Shown: positions 33,340-47,400, counted from the stretch's first letter. The stretch is DNA of 64,000 bases from Paraphysomonas bandaiensis (GCA_965644295.1 CBFFRP010000424.1:62001-126000); one strand, 5' to 3'. Notes: a model not told the origin generated them from the sequence alone. Numbers and translations: made by a program.

Positions 33340-33818
33340 TTCGGACTTACACCTTTTCGTGGTGTTCTGGGGGATAAGTACCGGAGATATGTCTCCGGAA
33401 AACTAATGTGAGCCGCATAATATATAGGCAGCAGATATTTGCTGCCACTCATAGCCGAATTCTTTTACAAGAGACACTAATATTAGTGTCATTTGTGTAG
33501 ACTGTAGACGTCTTCGGGCCTTGACAAATAAACAGGCATCCGGGAATGAGCCCACCTCATGGGCATCCGGGGTATTGGGCTGCCTACAGAAGTCAAGCAT
33601 CCACAACCTGAAGGACTCAACAACCCTGAATTCAACAAATGTCACGTATATCAACATTCTGCTTGCTAACTGCGTTTGCTTTGAGTGATAGTGCGAAAGG
33701 GTTGCACCTTGGTGCTTGCGGTGACGCCACATGCAGCTTTCGTAGCGTTAAATAGTAGGGTATCAGAGTTAAGTACTGCCTCTCTTAAACGCCCATTGCT
33801 AATAATAAGACATTCTCT
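33340..33818 (-). repeat. dispersed repeat, family A copy 4
   Basis: Reverse-orientation copy with head (33767-33818), foldback core (33690-33750), the distal section shared with 7160-7280 (33480-33600), and the section shared with 7345-7425 (33345-33415), where CCGGAGA-TATG-TCTCCGG forms a perfect 7-bp hairpin. Confidence 0.8.
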
Positions 33819-34096
33819 ACTCCCTAATATATATCATGTACAATTAGTAAAGGTATTTTCATATAATGACTCACACCCCTGTGTCATATGTTCATCATTT
33901 TCAAGTGTGTTTAGTGTAGCTTGTCTCAGTTCTCAGTACTTTAGTAGTTTTCTACATATCACTTTTCGCATGCTGTGATGCCACTCTACACTGACACACT
34001 ATATTTAAATTCTCTATATTAAAATCAGATTTCATTGCAATATCAAAAGCAACAGTTTATACTTCTCTCATACAAAAGGCGTGGTAGCTAGGGCGA
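33819..34096. other. 3' spacer
   Basis: AT-rich; nothing recognised. Confidence 0.4.
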
Positions 34097-35453
34097 CTAC
34101 GCATTGCAGGTCGGATTACACATAAGACCACAATCATCGGATAACTTATATTCCTCCTCAGAGGTTGATTCGAAGTAAAAGTTTGAAAACGCCTGGTAAA
34201 AGTTGAGTCCATTAATGAGAGGATGTGCGTGGGTAAAATCCCCGTGGGTGTAGCACGCTGCAGCAAACACCCCGTTGCGTGGTCCATCCGTCTTTCCCAA
34301 CTTCATGAGGGGTTCCAAAGCAATTGTCATATTGCTATGCCATTCCTCCATGAATTCCTGCTCAGGCTGTTCATACATGTAGTCCTCAGGCCAGCAGTCA
34401 TGCCCTGTCAACACAACACTGGAAAATATATTGACGTTAAATCTCATTGTAAGCATATTTAGTATACACGAAAACATTGCAAGTGAGAGCATTGACAGAT
34501 TTCCAAGCAGCAATGCACTCATATAGCGCAACAAAAATATCTAATATATCACAGCCGTAGTTAGTTTCATATCTCACCTATCTGTCTGTGACTGGATGAC
34601 AAAAGCGTCGGATTGTATATAAGGGTAGCTGTTATTCGACAGCATACAGTGTCCAGGAGACAATCCATGTTCCTCATATGCCTCCTTGCAAGATTCGTCA
34701 ACATAGGCCTGATAGAGGTCATAGGTTGACGGCCACGCTTCTTCACGAAAATCTGCCATTCCTCCCGGGTCTGTGTGGTTCTCTCCAGTGTAGTAGGTGG
34801 CATAAAAATAATGTCCTGCAATGGTGGCAGCGGTAACGCGTGCATTCGGGTATCGGTTGGCAATATAGTCGACATTCATCCACACCCCAATTCCTCCTGC
34901 AGACACTCCGTGGAGTACAATGTCAGTTGCGTCGACTAGATTGTAAGGGGACTGGTCCAGCTCGTCTAGTATTGCCTCCAATACTAAGTGGCCAGAGAAA
35001 TAAAGCCCCCATGTTTCATCCGTCGCTTCGGTAACTTGCCCCGAATGCAAATCTTGTGTACAGTAGGGATCTTGGACATGATTCCAGCCGCAGAAAGAAG
35101 GGTTATAAGGACAGTAGTCAGAAGCCAAATACCAATACAGAGGATCCGACTCATTCGCCAGATATTTGCTGCTCCCTAAAGCAGATCCGGTCTGATACTG
35201 ACACGCGCTCTCTGAGTCACACTCACCCCCCCCGTTCAGATATATCACCTACATCAACAGTTAATGAGGGGCTGTACAGGCCAGTGTTACTGTTTACCCA
35301 TTTCAGCTTGTCGTCTGGGTTACTGGCTGTCTGAGCGTAATATCCCGCCTGAGAACCGTCCAAACACTTAGCCTTAGGGTCAGACAGCATCGTCAGGGGC
35401 ACATTAGTAGCCACCGCTAACCCCAGAACGTGAAGAGAAAAGAGTAACTTCAT
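34097..35453 (-). CDS. Notum / pectin-acetylesterase-like secreted hydrolase
   Basis: Exons 35453-35298, 35248-34578 and 34418-34097 give 382 residues in phase. A signal peptide (MKLLFSLHVLGLAVAT) leads. CLDGSQAGYY and VIYLNGGGEC are the N-terminal signature of the PAE/Notum family, GVSAGG is the nucleophile elbow (Ser), QTDS near the exon 2-3 junction may supply Asp, and ACYTHG the His. Members cleave acetyl or acyl esters from pectin or lipidated proteins outside the cell; the substrate here is unknown. Cysteines are many, as expected for a secreted enzyme. Without splicing the frame appears to stop after QTDR, but a GTGAG donor there restores it. Divergent from the Ca2+ ATPase. Confidence 0.87.
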
Positions 35454-35982
35454 CGATTGTGTATTACTATAATCCCAAGTAATGCATATCCATATAAGTA
35501 TATAGACACTGCTGTATGAGGGTGCCCGTATGTTGTATATGTATGTATATGTGCCCTATACACACCTAAATATGCCACACTTCAGTTCATACAAATACAT
35601 ACATCTTATACATACAAATACATCACTGGAATACAACACCAAAGAATTCGAGACATATCGAGAGAAAGTTTCACCATTGCAGGAAATTGTCTGTTCAAGA
35701 TTTTCTATTCAGATTTTTTAACATTTCCTAAAAAGCTGTTTTTTCTTCCAAATAGACATAAAAACTCCTGTTTTTGGATCTGAACGTTGGGTTTTGCTGG
35801 GTATGTTTGTATGTGTGGTTGCATGCGTGTATGTGTATATGGAGGTGCAGTATGTGTGTATGTGTGTATATGCAGAACAGTGTGTGTGTACGTGTATGTG
35901 TATCAGAGGACTCGATTAGGCAACAGGGGCAATCTAGAAGGCATTATCTGGACGATGCTAGGCTGACGTGATATATATTGCA
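35454..35982. promoter_or_regulatory. bidirectional promoter region (Notum-like / Ca2+ ATPase)
   Basis: A 529-bp spacer. cactgctgtatgag at 35508-35521 resembles the TACTGCTGTA motif. Many TATGTGTA/TACATACA words and a GTGTGTATGTG-rich tract (35800-35910) lie towards the ATPase start. Confidence 0.5.
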
Positions 35983-38900
35983 ATGTTATCAGTCAGCGAG
36001 TTGAATACTTTCAATGAAGAGCAGGATGTGCGTGCATCTCCTCTCCTCTAATGCTCTTATCTCATGTGTGTGTGTGTGTAGTATGGGCTCAACTTAAAGG
36101 CTCTCATTAAACTGGGAGGAATACACGGAGTGGCAGAGTCCCTACACACTGATCTACAGCACGGTGTGAGTAAGGCGGAGGACAGCATTGCGTCCCGACG
36201 CGAGCAGTATGGAGCCAATCAGGTGCTCTCAATCTCTTCGAGCTCTTATGGTGTACTCAACACATGTTTCTCTATAGTTTGAATCCCCGCCCTCTGCGAC
36301 ATGGTTTGCCCTGTTTTGTGAGTCCTTTGAAGATTCAACTGTAATTGTATTGGTGGTATCTGCTGTGGTCTCTCTTGCTGTGGGTTTATACGAGAGCCTC
36401 GCCACTGGGTGGATTGAAGGCAGTGCGATTTTGGCCGCAGTTATTATCGTTGCCGTTGTGACTGCTACCAACAATTATATGAAAGAGGTGAGTGGTGTGC
36501 TTTATCAAAAACACTTTGTTAATATAAATTGTGTCGGTTTGTGTAGATCCAGTTCCGCAAGTTGAACGATGTCAAGGACGATGTGTTCATTCCAGTCATT
36601 CGTGAGAAAGAAATATGCAATCTTAGTATCAGAGAGCTGGTAAGTGCACCTACATTTCAGAACACCAATACATGTAGGAGTGGCTGAACTCGAGTTACTA
36701 TCATAACAATAGCATATTTCCATCTTACAGAGTTTAATCTGCAGGTAGTTGGAGATGTCGTACGACTCAATGCAGGAGATAAGGTCCCCGCGGATGGTGT
36801 GCTAATTGACGGTAGCGATGTGTCATGCGACGAGTCAGCGCTTACGGGAGAGAGTGATGCACGGTGTAAAGAGAGAGAGGCAGTGGGTGACCCTTTTCTT
36901 GTTTCCGGCTCCACTCTCTTGACCGGCTGTTGCACTATGCTAGTCACTGCAGTAGGGCCTAACTCAAGGTAGCATTGTGTGCTGTGTAAATTGGATGTTC
37001 ATGTACCGTAGATTTGACGTATATTCCCTCTTCATTATGGTATATTTATGTGAAACTGATGTATTGTGAAGGTGGGGCAAGATAAAGGCTGCTCTTACAA
37101 CTGAGAACGACCCTACCCCTTTGCAGGAAAAACTCACCACACTTGCTGATCAAATCGGATATGGTGGAATGGCTGCGGCTGCCGCAACATTCCTGGCGAT
37201 GATTGCAGTGTATTTTCTCTTTCCGCAATACAGAGACCCTAATCTTAACATATTTGAGGTTGTGCTGAAGGCGTTTATCATGGCTGTTACTATCGTAGTT
37301 GTTGCTGTGCCTGAAGGGCTTCCTCTGGCGGTTACTCTTTCCTTAGCATTTTCCACTCAGAAAATGATGGAAGACAACAACCTGATTCGAGTGTTGGCGG
37401 CATGTGAGACAATGGGAAATGCGACGAACATATGCTCCGATAAAACTGGAACATTAACTCAAAATAAAATGACTGTTGTGGAGGCATGGATAGACGGGTT
37501 TCACCACACCACCGTGCCCTCAATTGATGACCTTAGTGAAGCTGTTGTAGACACTCTGTCTGAGGGTATTGCGGTTAATACCACAGCCACATTGATTCCT
37601 AAGGACAATGTCGACTGGGAAGTTGTTGGAAACAAGACAGAAGGTGCGCTATTGATGTTTCTGCAACGCAATCTTGGGAAGGAGTACTTGACACTTCGTG
37701 AGTACGGCTTCAGATCAACACGAGGGGACAAGCTGATCACCTTCAACAGTCAACGGAAATGCATGAGTGTAATTCAAAATCACCAGACTGTTCACCGTGT
37801 GCTGTGCAAGGGGGCAGCCGAAGTCATAGTAGCGAAATGTAGCAAATACAGCACTTCCACGGGAGTCGCCAAGACACTGACGAAAAAGGTTTCTGCCGAT
37901 ATTGATGCCGCCATCACGAAGATGACTCAGGGGGCTCTACGAGTGGTGGCTCTGGCTCATAAAGAAGTGCCATCTAAGGGGCAGGAACCCTCTGGTGACC
38001 TTGCCGAGCAGTACGAAACTGGACTCGTATTAGATGCAATATTCGGTATCAAGGACCCTCTCCGACCTGAGGTAGTGGAAGCTGTAAGTGTGTGCCAGGA
38101 AGCAGGAATTCTGGTCCGTATGGTGACGGGAGATAACATCGAAACTGCCAAGGCAATCGCCACAGAGTGCGGTATTCTTACCCCTGGCGGTGTAGCGATG
38201 GAGGGTCCTGAGTTCCGGCGCTTGACCCCTTCGCAGCTTGATGCAGTGCTTCCCAACCTCCAGGTGCTGGCTAGATCTTCACCGAATGATAAATACGTCC
38301 TGGTTTGCCGTTTGAATGGCCACAACCTTCCACAAAATAAGGAAGAATGGTGCGAGGCCCATCCAGACCTCAGCTGGGAGGAGGATAGAAACAATGTGCT
38401 TCCTGGCTATGCAGATGAGTGGAGAGCAGCAAGAGCAGCCGATAGAGGGGTAGGAGAGGTAGTCGGAGTCACAGGAGATGGAACAAATGATGGCCCTGCG
38501 CTAAAGGCAGCGGATGTGGGGCTTAGCATGGGACTCTCTGGAACTGATGGTAATGTTCCTCTGTACACGCTTTAAATTATCGACCATAGTGAAGGGTTTC
38601 ATATCCACGTAAAATGATGTATGCATTGTATGTTCACGCTAGGCCTCATGTTTGACACGTGTATCCTCTTGTCTTTCATGTCTTATATCCAATTTGTGTG
38701 TACTAATACTTTCCTGTGCAGTGGCTAAGGATGCATCTGATATCGTGATTCTTGATGACAACTTTGCTTCTATTGTGCGCGCTGTAGTTTGGGGACGTTC
38801 CGTTTTTGATAACATCAGGAAGTTTTTACAATTCCAGTTGACGGTTAATCTAGTTGCTCTCACACTCACTTTTGTCTCCGCCGTCACTGGTTATTCGCCC

Positions 38901-39668
38901 CCTCTTAATGCAGTGATGATGCTCTGGGTGAACCTTATTATGGATACTATGGGTGCCCTTGCGCTGGGCACAGAACCCCCATCTGAATCACTCTTGAACC
39001 GATTGCCGTATAAGCGTGACGCTTCTCTGATAAGTATAGTAATGTGGAGGAACATTGTCGTACAAAGCGTGTTTCAGATATCACTGCTAGCATATCTACT
39101 CATACAAGGTGCAAACACTTTTAATACTATTGAGGGGTCGGTTGAACACTTTACAATTGTATTCAATGTCTTTGTGTTTATGCAAATTTTCAATGAATTC
39201 AATGCGCGGTCAATCACTAGTGATCCAAATATATTCAAGGGACTCTTCCGCAATTCGATGTTCATTGGTATTTTTCTGTTCACCGTTGTTGGACAGTATC
39301 TGCTGGTTGAGTACGGCGGTGATTTCGTGAAAACAACTCCTTTGAATGAAGACCAATGGGTGAAGAGCGTTTTATTGGGTGCATTGTCTATACCTGTGGG
39401 AGGGCTTATGCGAATTATTCCTGTACAAGAGAACAAGAGTGATTTCGCTAGAATGTCGACTATCATGCAGCAGCGTATTGGTGACCTAGCCAAGGCCGGC
39501 CCTCGTCGTTCAACACACTCGAACACTGACGTGCATAAGTCGACAGGTATTTCGTATGTATTCTGGTTGATAGTAGCGACTGCCATTCCTGCAGCCGTGT
39601 GCATGAAATTCGACATTTCTTCGGAGGTAATTGTACATGCTCTTGCATCGTATGGGGTTAAACTTTAG
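35983..39668 (+). CDS. P-type Ca2+-transporting ATPase (type IIB, PMCA-like)
   Basis: Seven exons (35983-36027, 36082-36222, 36278-36487, 36547-36639, 36745-36968, 37072-38549, 38722-39668) give 1045 residues, phases consistent. Visible: LKALIKLGGIHGVAESL at the N-terminus, LTGES (actuator), PEGLP in M4, CSDKTGTLTQNK (phosphorylated Asp), GDGTNDGPALKAADVG (hinge), and MLWVNLIMDTMGALALGTE in M6, all typical of plasma-membrane-type Ca2+ pumps. It exports Ca2+ from the cytosol or loads vacuoles. The tail after M10 is short (about 75 residues) with a basic stretch and a final hydrophobic segment (YVFWLIVATAIPAAVCM), so a classical long calmodulin-binding tail is missing. Exon 1 codes only 15 residues. 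Confidence 0.93.
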
Positions 39669-39826
39669 AGCGGGGAAGTGAGGCTGATGCGTAGTAGAAC
39701 TACTTGATATGCGCTAAATTATGCGTAATAATATGTATCACAAGTGATAATCGCTTTTTTTTTTGCTGACCGGAATGATTGCGTTCACTTTACAGAACAC
39801 CGGAAATGGTGTAGAAAAGCCATAAA
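39669..39826. other. 3' spacer
   Basis: Short spacer between the ATPase stop and the repeat; nothing seen. Confidence 0.4.
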
Positions 39827-40070
39827 TTGAAAGTCTTATTATTTAGCAGTAGGCGTTACAAATCTGCACCAATGTAGTCGCTAGTTGAATGCTAGACAGA
39901 CTATTTAGAATTTAGACCTCTATCCATAAGTAATCAGCACAAACTCTATTTTCTATTATCCAACTATTTAGCGCTACAGAAGCTGCTTGTGCGTCACCGC
40001 AAGCACCAAGGCGCGACCACTTCCGCTCTTAATATTGATTAAGAGTTTCGCCACACTCCGTGATTGTGTA
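39827..40070 (+). repeat. dispersed repeat, family A copy 5
   Basis: Head at 39827, foldback core at 39971-40029; nearly the same as copy 3 at 21358. Confidence 0.85.
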
Positions 40071-40425
40071 GTTTCAGTTGAGCTATATGTGTCCATGTAA
40101 GATACTTCTACATGATAAGATCTTCTGCAAGATTTAGTCTTTCACAATAAGTTCTATATTTTCAATACTGTGTTGCAAGTTCTTGCTTTAACTTCATTCC
40201 AATCACACTATTGGTCACTGCTTAATAATATTTTACTGATGTGTAATAATTATCAATGAAAAGTGATTTAAAGAATAAATGAAATACATCTAGTGAGATA
40301 TCTACACACCTTCTTGCTTGTAATCTATAGTGCTATATATGTACCTGAGTGTCTCACTCTGTCTGTTTACTTGTTATTTTTATTTTTGTATCTGATGTGG
40401 GTTAGTGTTCGTCTTAGTACTTGAA
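40071..40425. other. intergenic, no gene seen
   Basis: AT-rich; nothing recognised. Confidence 0.4.
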
Positions 40426-40826
40426 GCAGCACATGGGAGCCCCACCGCAGTACTCGCTCATTGCCACCTCAACAGATGCTCGTGTGCCTTACGATAGTGT
40501 CTGTCTCGCCGATCAAAGAAGTTGCTTCTAGTTGTCAATCATCAGTCTTCATTGCAATGAATGCACTGCCCTCTGTGCGGTAGATGCATACTATACACTA
40601 CAAGATACCTCCTGTACAGCAGTACAGTGCAGTACAATACAGTCTACTGTTTGAATGGTTATGTTGTATGATATGCCCCACACTTCCTTTGGAGGTCCTC
40701 ATCCATAGAGATGGCGGCGCAGTTGCGTCAATAGGAAGCTTCTCCCGTACATTTGAATGCTTCATCATTGTCATGGTTAAGTACGCTCGTGAGTACTTTA
40801 CACGTGAACAGCAAGACTCAGTCTAG
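40426..40826 (+). pseudogene. possible decayed PIWI-like coding fragment
   Basis: 40433-40533 reads MGAPPQYSLIATSTDARVPY and on to a stop. In another register 40680-40826 reads LPLEVLIHRDGGAVASIG and on to a stop. The order PS(I/Y)xxVxAS-x-D, then an (I/L)IxxRDG motif about 70-90 codons later, is that seen in the PIWI domain of Argonautes. A frame break lies between, and no PAZ, MID or other catalytic motif is seen. This is a weak, motif-only resemblance and may be chance. Confidence 0.22.
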
Positions 40827-41433
40827 CTCGTTCCATTATGCACAATTGCAGGTAGTTGATGTCCATTGAATGTCCAGTCAGTATACTATGAGTGTTCTAT
40901 TCAACAGTTCCAGTAATATGATGGATTTCTATATGTAAAAAGTGCACTTTTATACTTAAAATAAGGGTTTTAGAGTTTAAAGCTGCGTAATATTATTCTT
41001 TTTCTTACTTTTACTTCGTAGTTTCGAAAGAACTCCCTGATATTCATGTACAAGAAAAGCAGGTTTTTCGAGAGTTGTCTTGGAAAATGTGTGCGCTGTA
41101 AGGCATACCCGGATATCCTGATACAGTATCCAGATTGTGTGGGTGTCGTTTCCACATATCCATATCCAGTACACACTACGACTGCTGTATACCGTATACC
41201 GTATAGCTCTGTGTATATGTGCCTGCACAGAGACATGCATATGATACACAGCAGCTGGCAGAGAGACCAGAGCAAGTATATCCTCACCCATCGCTCACAC
41301 TCATATCAACTCAACTCAACTCAGGTGATACAATATCAACGCAAACACTGCAGCTGCCACTGATATAAAAGATATAATCTATCGATTATAACGAGAAGCT
41401 CTTCTATTGACTACTAAACATCAATCAGAGTGC
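40827..41433. promoter_or_regulatory. upstream region of the ABCG gene
   Basis: It holds gactgctgtataccgtatac at 41179-41200, nearly the same as 59188-59206 upstream of NUP133, and gatacacagcagctgg further on. No exon-like frame is visible. Confidence 0.4.
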
Positions 41434-44400
41434 ATGGACCAGGGAGCAAACAGAGGGACCAACAGAGAGGCTAACGGAGGGGACAATAGCGGGGTTGATG
41501 TAAGTGCACTTGTGTATACACATATCAATTTTTGTGATACGGGCGTTACATGATCATTGCATATGTCGTATATCCTTATGCATATATCGTATGCTCTTAT
41601 GCATATGTCGTATATCCTTATGCATATATCGTATGCTCTTATGCATATGTCGTATATCCTTATGCATATATCGCATGCTCTTATGCATATGTCGTATATC
41701 CTTATGCATATATCGTATGCTCTTATGCATATGTCGTATATCCTTATGCATATATCGTATGCTCTTATGCATATGTCGTATATCCTTATGCATATATCGC
41801 ATGCTCTTATGCATATGTCGTATATCCTTATGCATATATCGTATGCTCTTATGCATATGTCGTATATCCTTATGCATATATCGTATGCTCTTATGCATAT
41901 GTCGTATATCCTTATGCATATATCGCATGCTCTTATGCATATGTCGTATATCCTTATGCATATATCGTATGCTCTTATGCATATGTCGTATATCCTTATG
42001 CATATATCGTATGCTCTTATGCATATGTCGTATATCCTTATGCATATATCGCATGCTCTTATGCATATGTCGTATATCCTTATGCATATATCGTATGCTC
42101 TTATGCATATGTCGTATATCCTTATGCATATATCGTATGCTCTTATGCATATGTCGTATATCCTTATGCATATATCGCATGCTCTTATGCATATGTCGTA
42201 TATCCTTATGCATATATCGTATGCTCTTATGCATATGTCGTATATCCTTATGCATATATCGCATGCTCTTATGCATATATCGTATATCCTTATGCATATA
42301 TCGCATGCTCTTATGCATATATCGTATATCCTTATGCATATATCGTATGCTCTTATGCATATGTCGTATATCCTTATGCATATATCGTATGCTCTTATGC
42401 ATATGTCGTATATCCTTATGCATATATCGCATGCTCTTATGCATATGTCGTATATCCTTATGCATATATCGCATGCTCTTATGCATATGTCGTATATCCT
42501 TATGCATATATCGTATGCTCTTATGCATATATCGTATATCCTTATGCATATATCGTATGATCTTTTGTACATATATTTTTTTCTTGACGTGATATTACGC
42601 ATTGAAGATAATTCTTTGTGGAGCATATGTACCCGTCTTGTCATTTGCTGCTTAATTTATGTGTTTACTTGCAGGTGGATATAATTGATTTATCCTACAG
42701 TGTTTCTGTCAGTGGCCGGCAGAAACATCTTCTCAAAAATATTTATTTTCATATCGACGGTGGTGACATGGTTGCACTCATGGGCCCTTCAGGTGCAGGA
42801 AAATCTACTCTCTTGGATCTTATTGCTGGCAGAAAACGAAGTGGGCTATGGAGTGGTAGCATATTGGTCAACCAACAGCGCCGCTCTTGTTTCTTTCATA
42901 GGGACAGCGCGTACGTGCTTCAAGACGACTTGCACATTCCTACTCTCACGGTTAAAGAAACCATTGAATATGCGGCGTGGGCAAAGTTACCGGAGGGCAC
43001 TTGTGTGGAGGATAGGTGTAAAAGGGTTCAGTTTTTGCTACATATGATGGGACTGGAACATGTCCAAAACAGTATTGTAGGAGATGCTCTTAGCAAAGTT
43101 CGTATGTTGTGAATTTATGTTTTTTGTCTTACGCTGTATTGTATATTAGGGCATCAGTGGAGGTCAGCTGAAACGCCTTTCCATTGCAGTAGAGATTGTT
43201 GCACTGCCAAGTCTTATATTTTTAGACGAGCCGACTAGGTAATTATATATGCCTATAGTTATTTTATGCAATTAATAATCAATTTTAGTGGACTAGATAG
43301 TGCCATTGCGTTGGAGGTTATGGGGTCTGTTAGGGGGTTGGCGGATCAGAATAGGACATGCGTGTCCACTATTCATCAGCCTTCTCCTGAAGTGTTCGGT
43401 TTATTCGACAAAGTGGTGCTTTTATCAGAAGTGAGTGTTCTGGAGAATCATATATCCTTATATGCATAGATATCCGCGCAGTGAGACTTGCTTACCTGGG
43501 TCTACATACGATATTTGATTGTTCTGCTTATGAATTCCTTCGAAATACTCTTTTTTTTATTGTCATATTCTCAAAAGTTATCTTTTAGGGCCGTCTTGTG
43601 TATGCTGGCACTACTGAAAATGCTATTACGCATTTAACATCTCACGAAGTTGGGTACTGTTATAACCCCGATCAAAATCCCGCCGAGTTTATCATTGATG
43701 TTTGTGGGGGGTTGGTTACACCTAGTGGAAATGGCATCTCTAGAGCATACACTGCACTGGAGTTAGCCGATCTATACAAGCGCAGTCCATACGTATCACT
43801 GGTTCCTGATGCTGCAGACGCAGATAATGGCGTGACTGTCGTAGACAAATCATTTTCTTTATATGGTATTGTTGTACTTCTACTTGCACTTGTCATTATT
43901 CTCACCTCACAACCTCAGTTTATATGGAATACTTTATCTCTTTATTTTTACGAAATACCAATGCAGGAAATGACCGAACGCATGCAACTACAAAATTAAC
44001 TCAGTTTGAGATGCTTCTGCACCGCTCCTGGAAATCGCAGTGGCGGAATGTGAGTGATCTCAAGACGGCAATTACTAAAAGTGTGGCCGTAGGTGCACTG
44101 ATTGGAGTTGTATTTTACGACAAGGCAAACGTCAGTAAGCCTTACTTTACCATAGATTCTGATTCGGGCCAAGCTTTACTGACCCCTGAAGTGCAGAATC
44201 TGAATTCAAGTTTCTTTTTTGTTCTCATGTACTGCCTAATGTGCAACTTAGAACAAATTCCATCGATATGCTCCAGCAACACAATATACCGTAGAGAACT
44301 GGCATCATATACATATAGTGTGCTTCCTTACTGGCTCGCAAACTGTCTATCGCCACTTCCTCTGTTGATTTTTACCCACACGATATGGATATGCATGACG

Positions 44401-47400
44401 TACTTTTTATGTGTATTCCCGTTGAATGGAGACTATTTTCTCTATTTCTACTTCATCACTTTTCTAGCAACACTTTCGTCATTTTATTTTGCTCAGTGTC
44501 TAGCTGCAGTAACGAACAATGCGGAGGTTGCATTCGCAATATACCCTATGACATTTATATTTCTTACTCAATTCACTGGATACTCAATACCTGTGGGTAG
44601 TATTCCCGAAGGTTGGAAATGGGCGTCTTACATTAGCTTTCCCCGTTGGGTTTTTGAAGGGTTAATGGTGAACGAGTATGGCGACAGCGGAGATCAGGGA
44701 GAGTATGTATTAGAGCAATACGACTTTGATAATTACAACAAGAATCAAACTGTATGGATTATGTTACTTTGTATTGGGTTGTTTTCGATTGCGACTTATG
44801 CCTTTTTGCGTCCACCTCGGTCGAAACTGCAGTACGGTAATATGAAGTCACAAGGTATGTGCGCTGGACGTCTGGATTTTGTGAATTAATCGTATAAATT
44901 ATTGCTGTAGATACCGCTGCCACTGTGAACGCAACAGGCCTTTCGGAGAAGCTCCTGTCACAGGATTGTACGGATGCAGAGATTGGCAGCCTAATCCTGG
45001 ATACCACGGAGCAGCCTTTGCTCATGCATCAGGATAGCAATTCATCTGATGCGAACAAACCGTCGTCCACTGGCCCACTCTCAAATGGATGCCGACTGAT
45101 ATTTCGCAATGTTGTTTACAGTGTACGCCACAAACAAACCAACGAAAATATATGCGTGTTGAAGGGTGTTTCCGGATGCGCTAATCCCGGGGAGATGTGT
45201 ACGCTCATGGGAGCGTCCGGAGCAGGTGAAATTATATTGCACAAGTTAGCTATTCCCTATATGTAGCTGATACTTCTACCCACCGCTCATTGCTTTTATT
45301 GACACTATACATATGTACAGGCAAAAGTACTCTACTAGATCTCTTGGCTAACCGTAAGACAACTGGTGTAACTAGCGGTGATATTCTTTTCAATGGAATG
45401 GAAAGAAGTTCTGTAATAGATCAGTGCTCCGCGTATGTTATGCAGGTGGCATACACTTCATCTTGCTGGGTTTAGTGCTTGTGTGCGTCGTGTATATTCT
45501 TTCTCATTATCATGAAACCATATTTTTGCCTTTACAAGTTGGGAAAGACACAGATTGATCACTCTAATGTAGGACAGCGTGCACTTACCCATGCTCACGG
45601 TTCGACAAACTCTGACATACGCAGCTTTACTTCGTATGAGAGAGGGTCGCTCTGCCAAAAGGAAACGCGCAAGGGTGCAGGAAATAATGGATATGCTCGG
45701 ACTGTCGTCTCATGCTGACACTATTGTGGGAAATGCTCGAGTCCGTGGAATAAGTGGCGGGCAAGCAAAGCGCCTGTCAATAGGAGTTGAGATTATTAAC
45801 TTGCCAGATATAATATTTTTGGACGGTATGTATGCGTTAGTACTTAAGTATTCACTGTTACAACTACGTGAGATATTTAGAATATCCGAATCAGCATGTG
45901 CTTACTAAAATGTCATAGAACCAACCACTGGACTGGACAGCAGTATTGCTCTAGAAGTAATGTCGGCTGTTCGTATTTTAGCCAGTCAAAACCGCACTAT
46001 TATTGCAACAATTCACCAGCCATCGCCTCCTACATATGCACTTTTCGATAAATTACTTCTGCTCGCAGAAGGTAGAGTTATATATTACGGATCATCAAGA
46101 GATGCGGTCTCGTATTTTACATCCTGTCCGTACGAATTTCGCTATGTACGTGGCACTAATCCCGCCGATTTCATCGTTTCTGTCGCTGGATCCTTCACGA
46201 AATCTCAGGATGGCTTGGAAGTGACAGCGACCGACCTAGCGGCGTGCTATTGTCAGCACCCTTCGTATACTTCACTAATGTGTGAATTAAATACTATGAT
46301 TTCTTCTGACAGAGAAAAGGTTCTCTCCATCTCAATGTTGCTGTAACAATGTTGTATGTTGAAGAACGTATTGTTATTGCAAATTTTGACATATGTACTT
46401 TCATTTGTAGGCATTGCATGATCCAGCAGTTGTAAATTCGACAAGTTCTAGCCACTATCATACTTCGACTCTGTTCCAGATCGGTGTTTTATGCGAACGA
46501 GGTGCCCTTAATAAATGGAAAGCCCCACAGGCGACTATGGCCGACTTTATTTCGTAAGTATCACATTTCATTTTACCTTATTTTCAGTACTTGAGTAATG
46601 ACTTGTATCACAGTGTTATAATATTCTAATAGTGTGGTATTATTCTGGGTTAACATTGTTGTTTTGAGTTGAATATACGTAGCATGATATAACCAGCTTT
46701 TCATGATACAACAGGCACGCATTTATCAGCCTGTTCTACGGGAGCTTATACTACAATCTAGACAATGATCAATATCAAGAACGGTTGTCGTTGCTCTTCT
46801 TCTCGCTCATTTTTGCAATTATGGGACACCAGAAATCCATGCCCGCGATATTTGAAGAACGATTGATGTTTTATCGGGAGCGTGGAGCAGGTGCTTATGG
46901 ACCAGTAGCCTATTGGTTTTCTGCAGGCATCTTAGCCCTTCCACTGGTTACGATTAATATTTTCGTGTACTCTATTATTGTGTACAATCTTGCGGGATTT
47001 ACTGGTCCATTTAGCCATTTCATTATTTTCTTTGTAACACTGCTCCTGTCTTCGGTAGCGGGCTTGTTCTGCTGTCGAATGATTGCAGTGTTGTCTGCCA
47101 CGGAACAGTCGGCCATCAACCTTTTTCCAGTCTGTATATACTTTCTAATGGCATTTGCGGGATTTGGAATATACTTGCCTGAAATGCAGGACTGGTTGTC
47201 GGCCTGGGCTCCTTATGTATCCTTTGTACGGTGGGGGTTCCAAACTCTCACTCTCAATGAATTTAGTGGTAACTCAGATCTTGCCTTATCGGGGGTATAC
47301 ATTGACGATCTCGGCTTCGACAAGTATTCAAGAGGCACATGTTTGAGTATTTTGCCTCTATTTACAGCATTTTTTGCTGTAGCGCTGCTTGCAGCGCTAA

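Noticed and set aside
34574-34582. Apparent premature stop in the Notum-like gene after QTDR
   Set aside because: A GTGAG donor at this point and an acceptor at 34419 join in phase 2 to the exon with ACYTHG, so the gene is intact.
41421-42684. Long open frames on both strands (over 330 codons) rich in Tyr-Asp-Ile-Cys-Ile-Arg or Met-His-Lys-Asp-Ile-Arg repeats
   Set aside because: They are products of a 21/42-bp minisatellite without stops and lie inside intron 1 of the ABCG gene.
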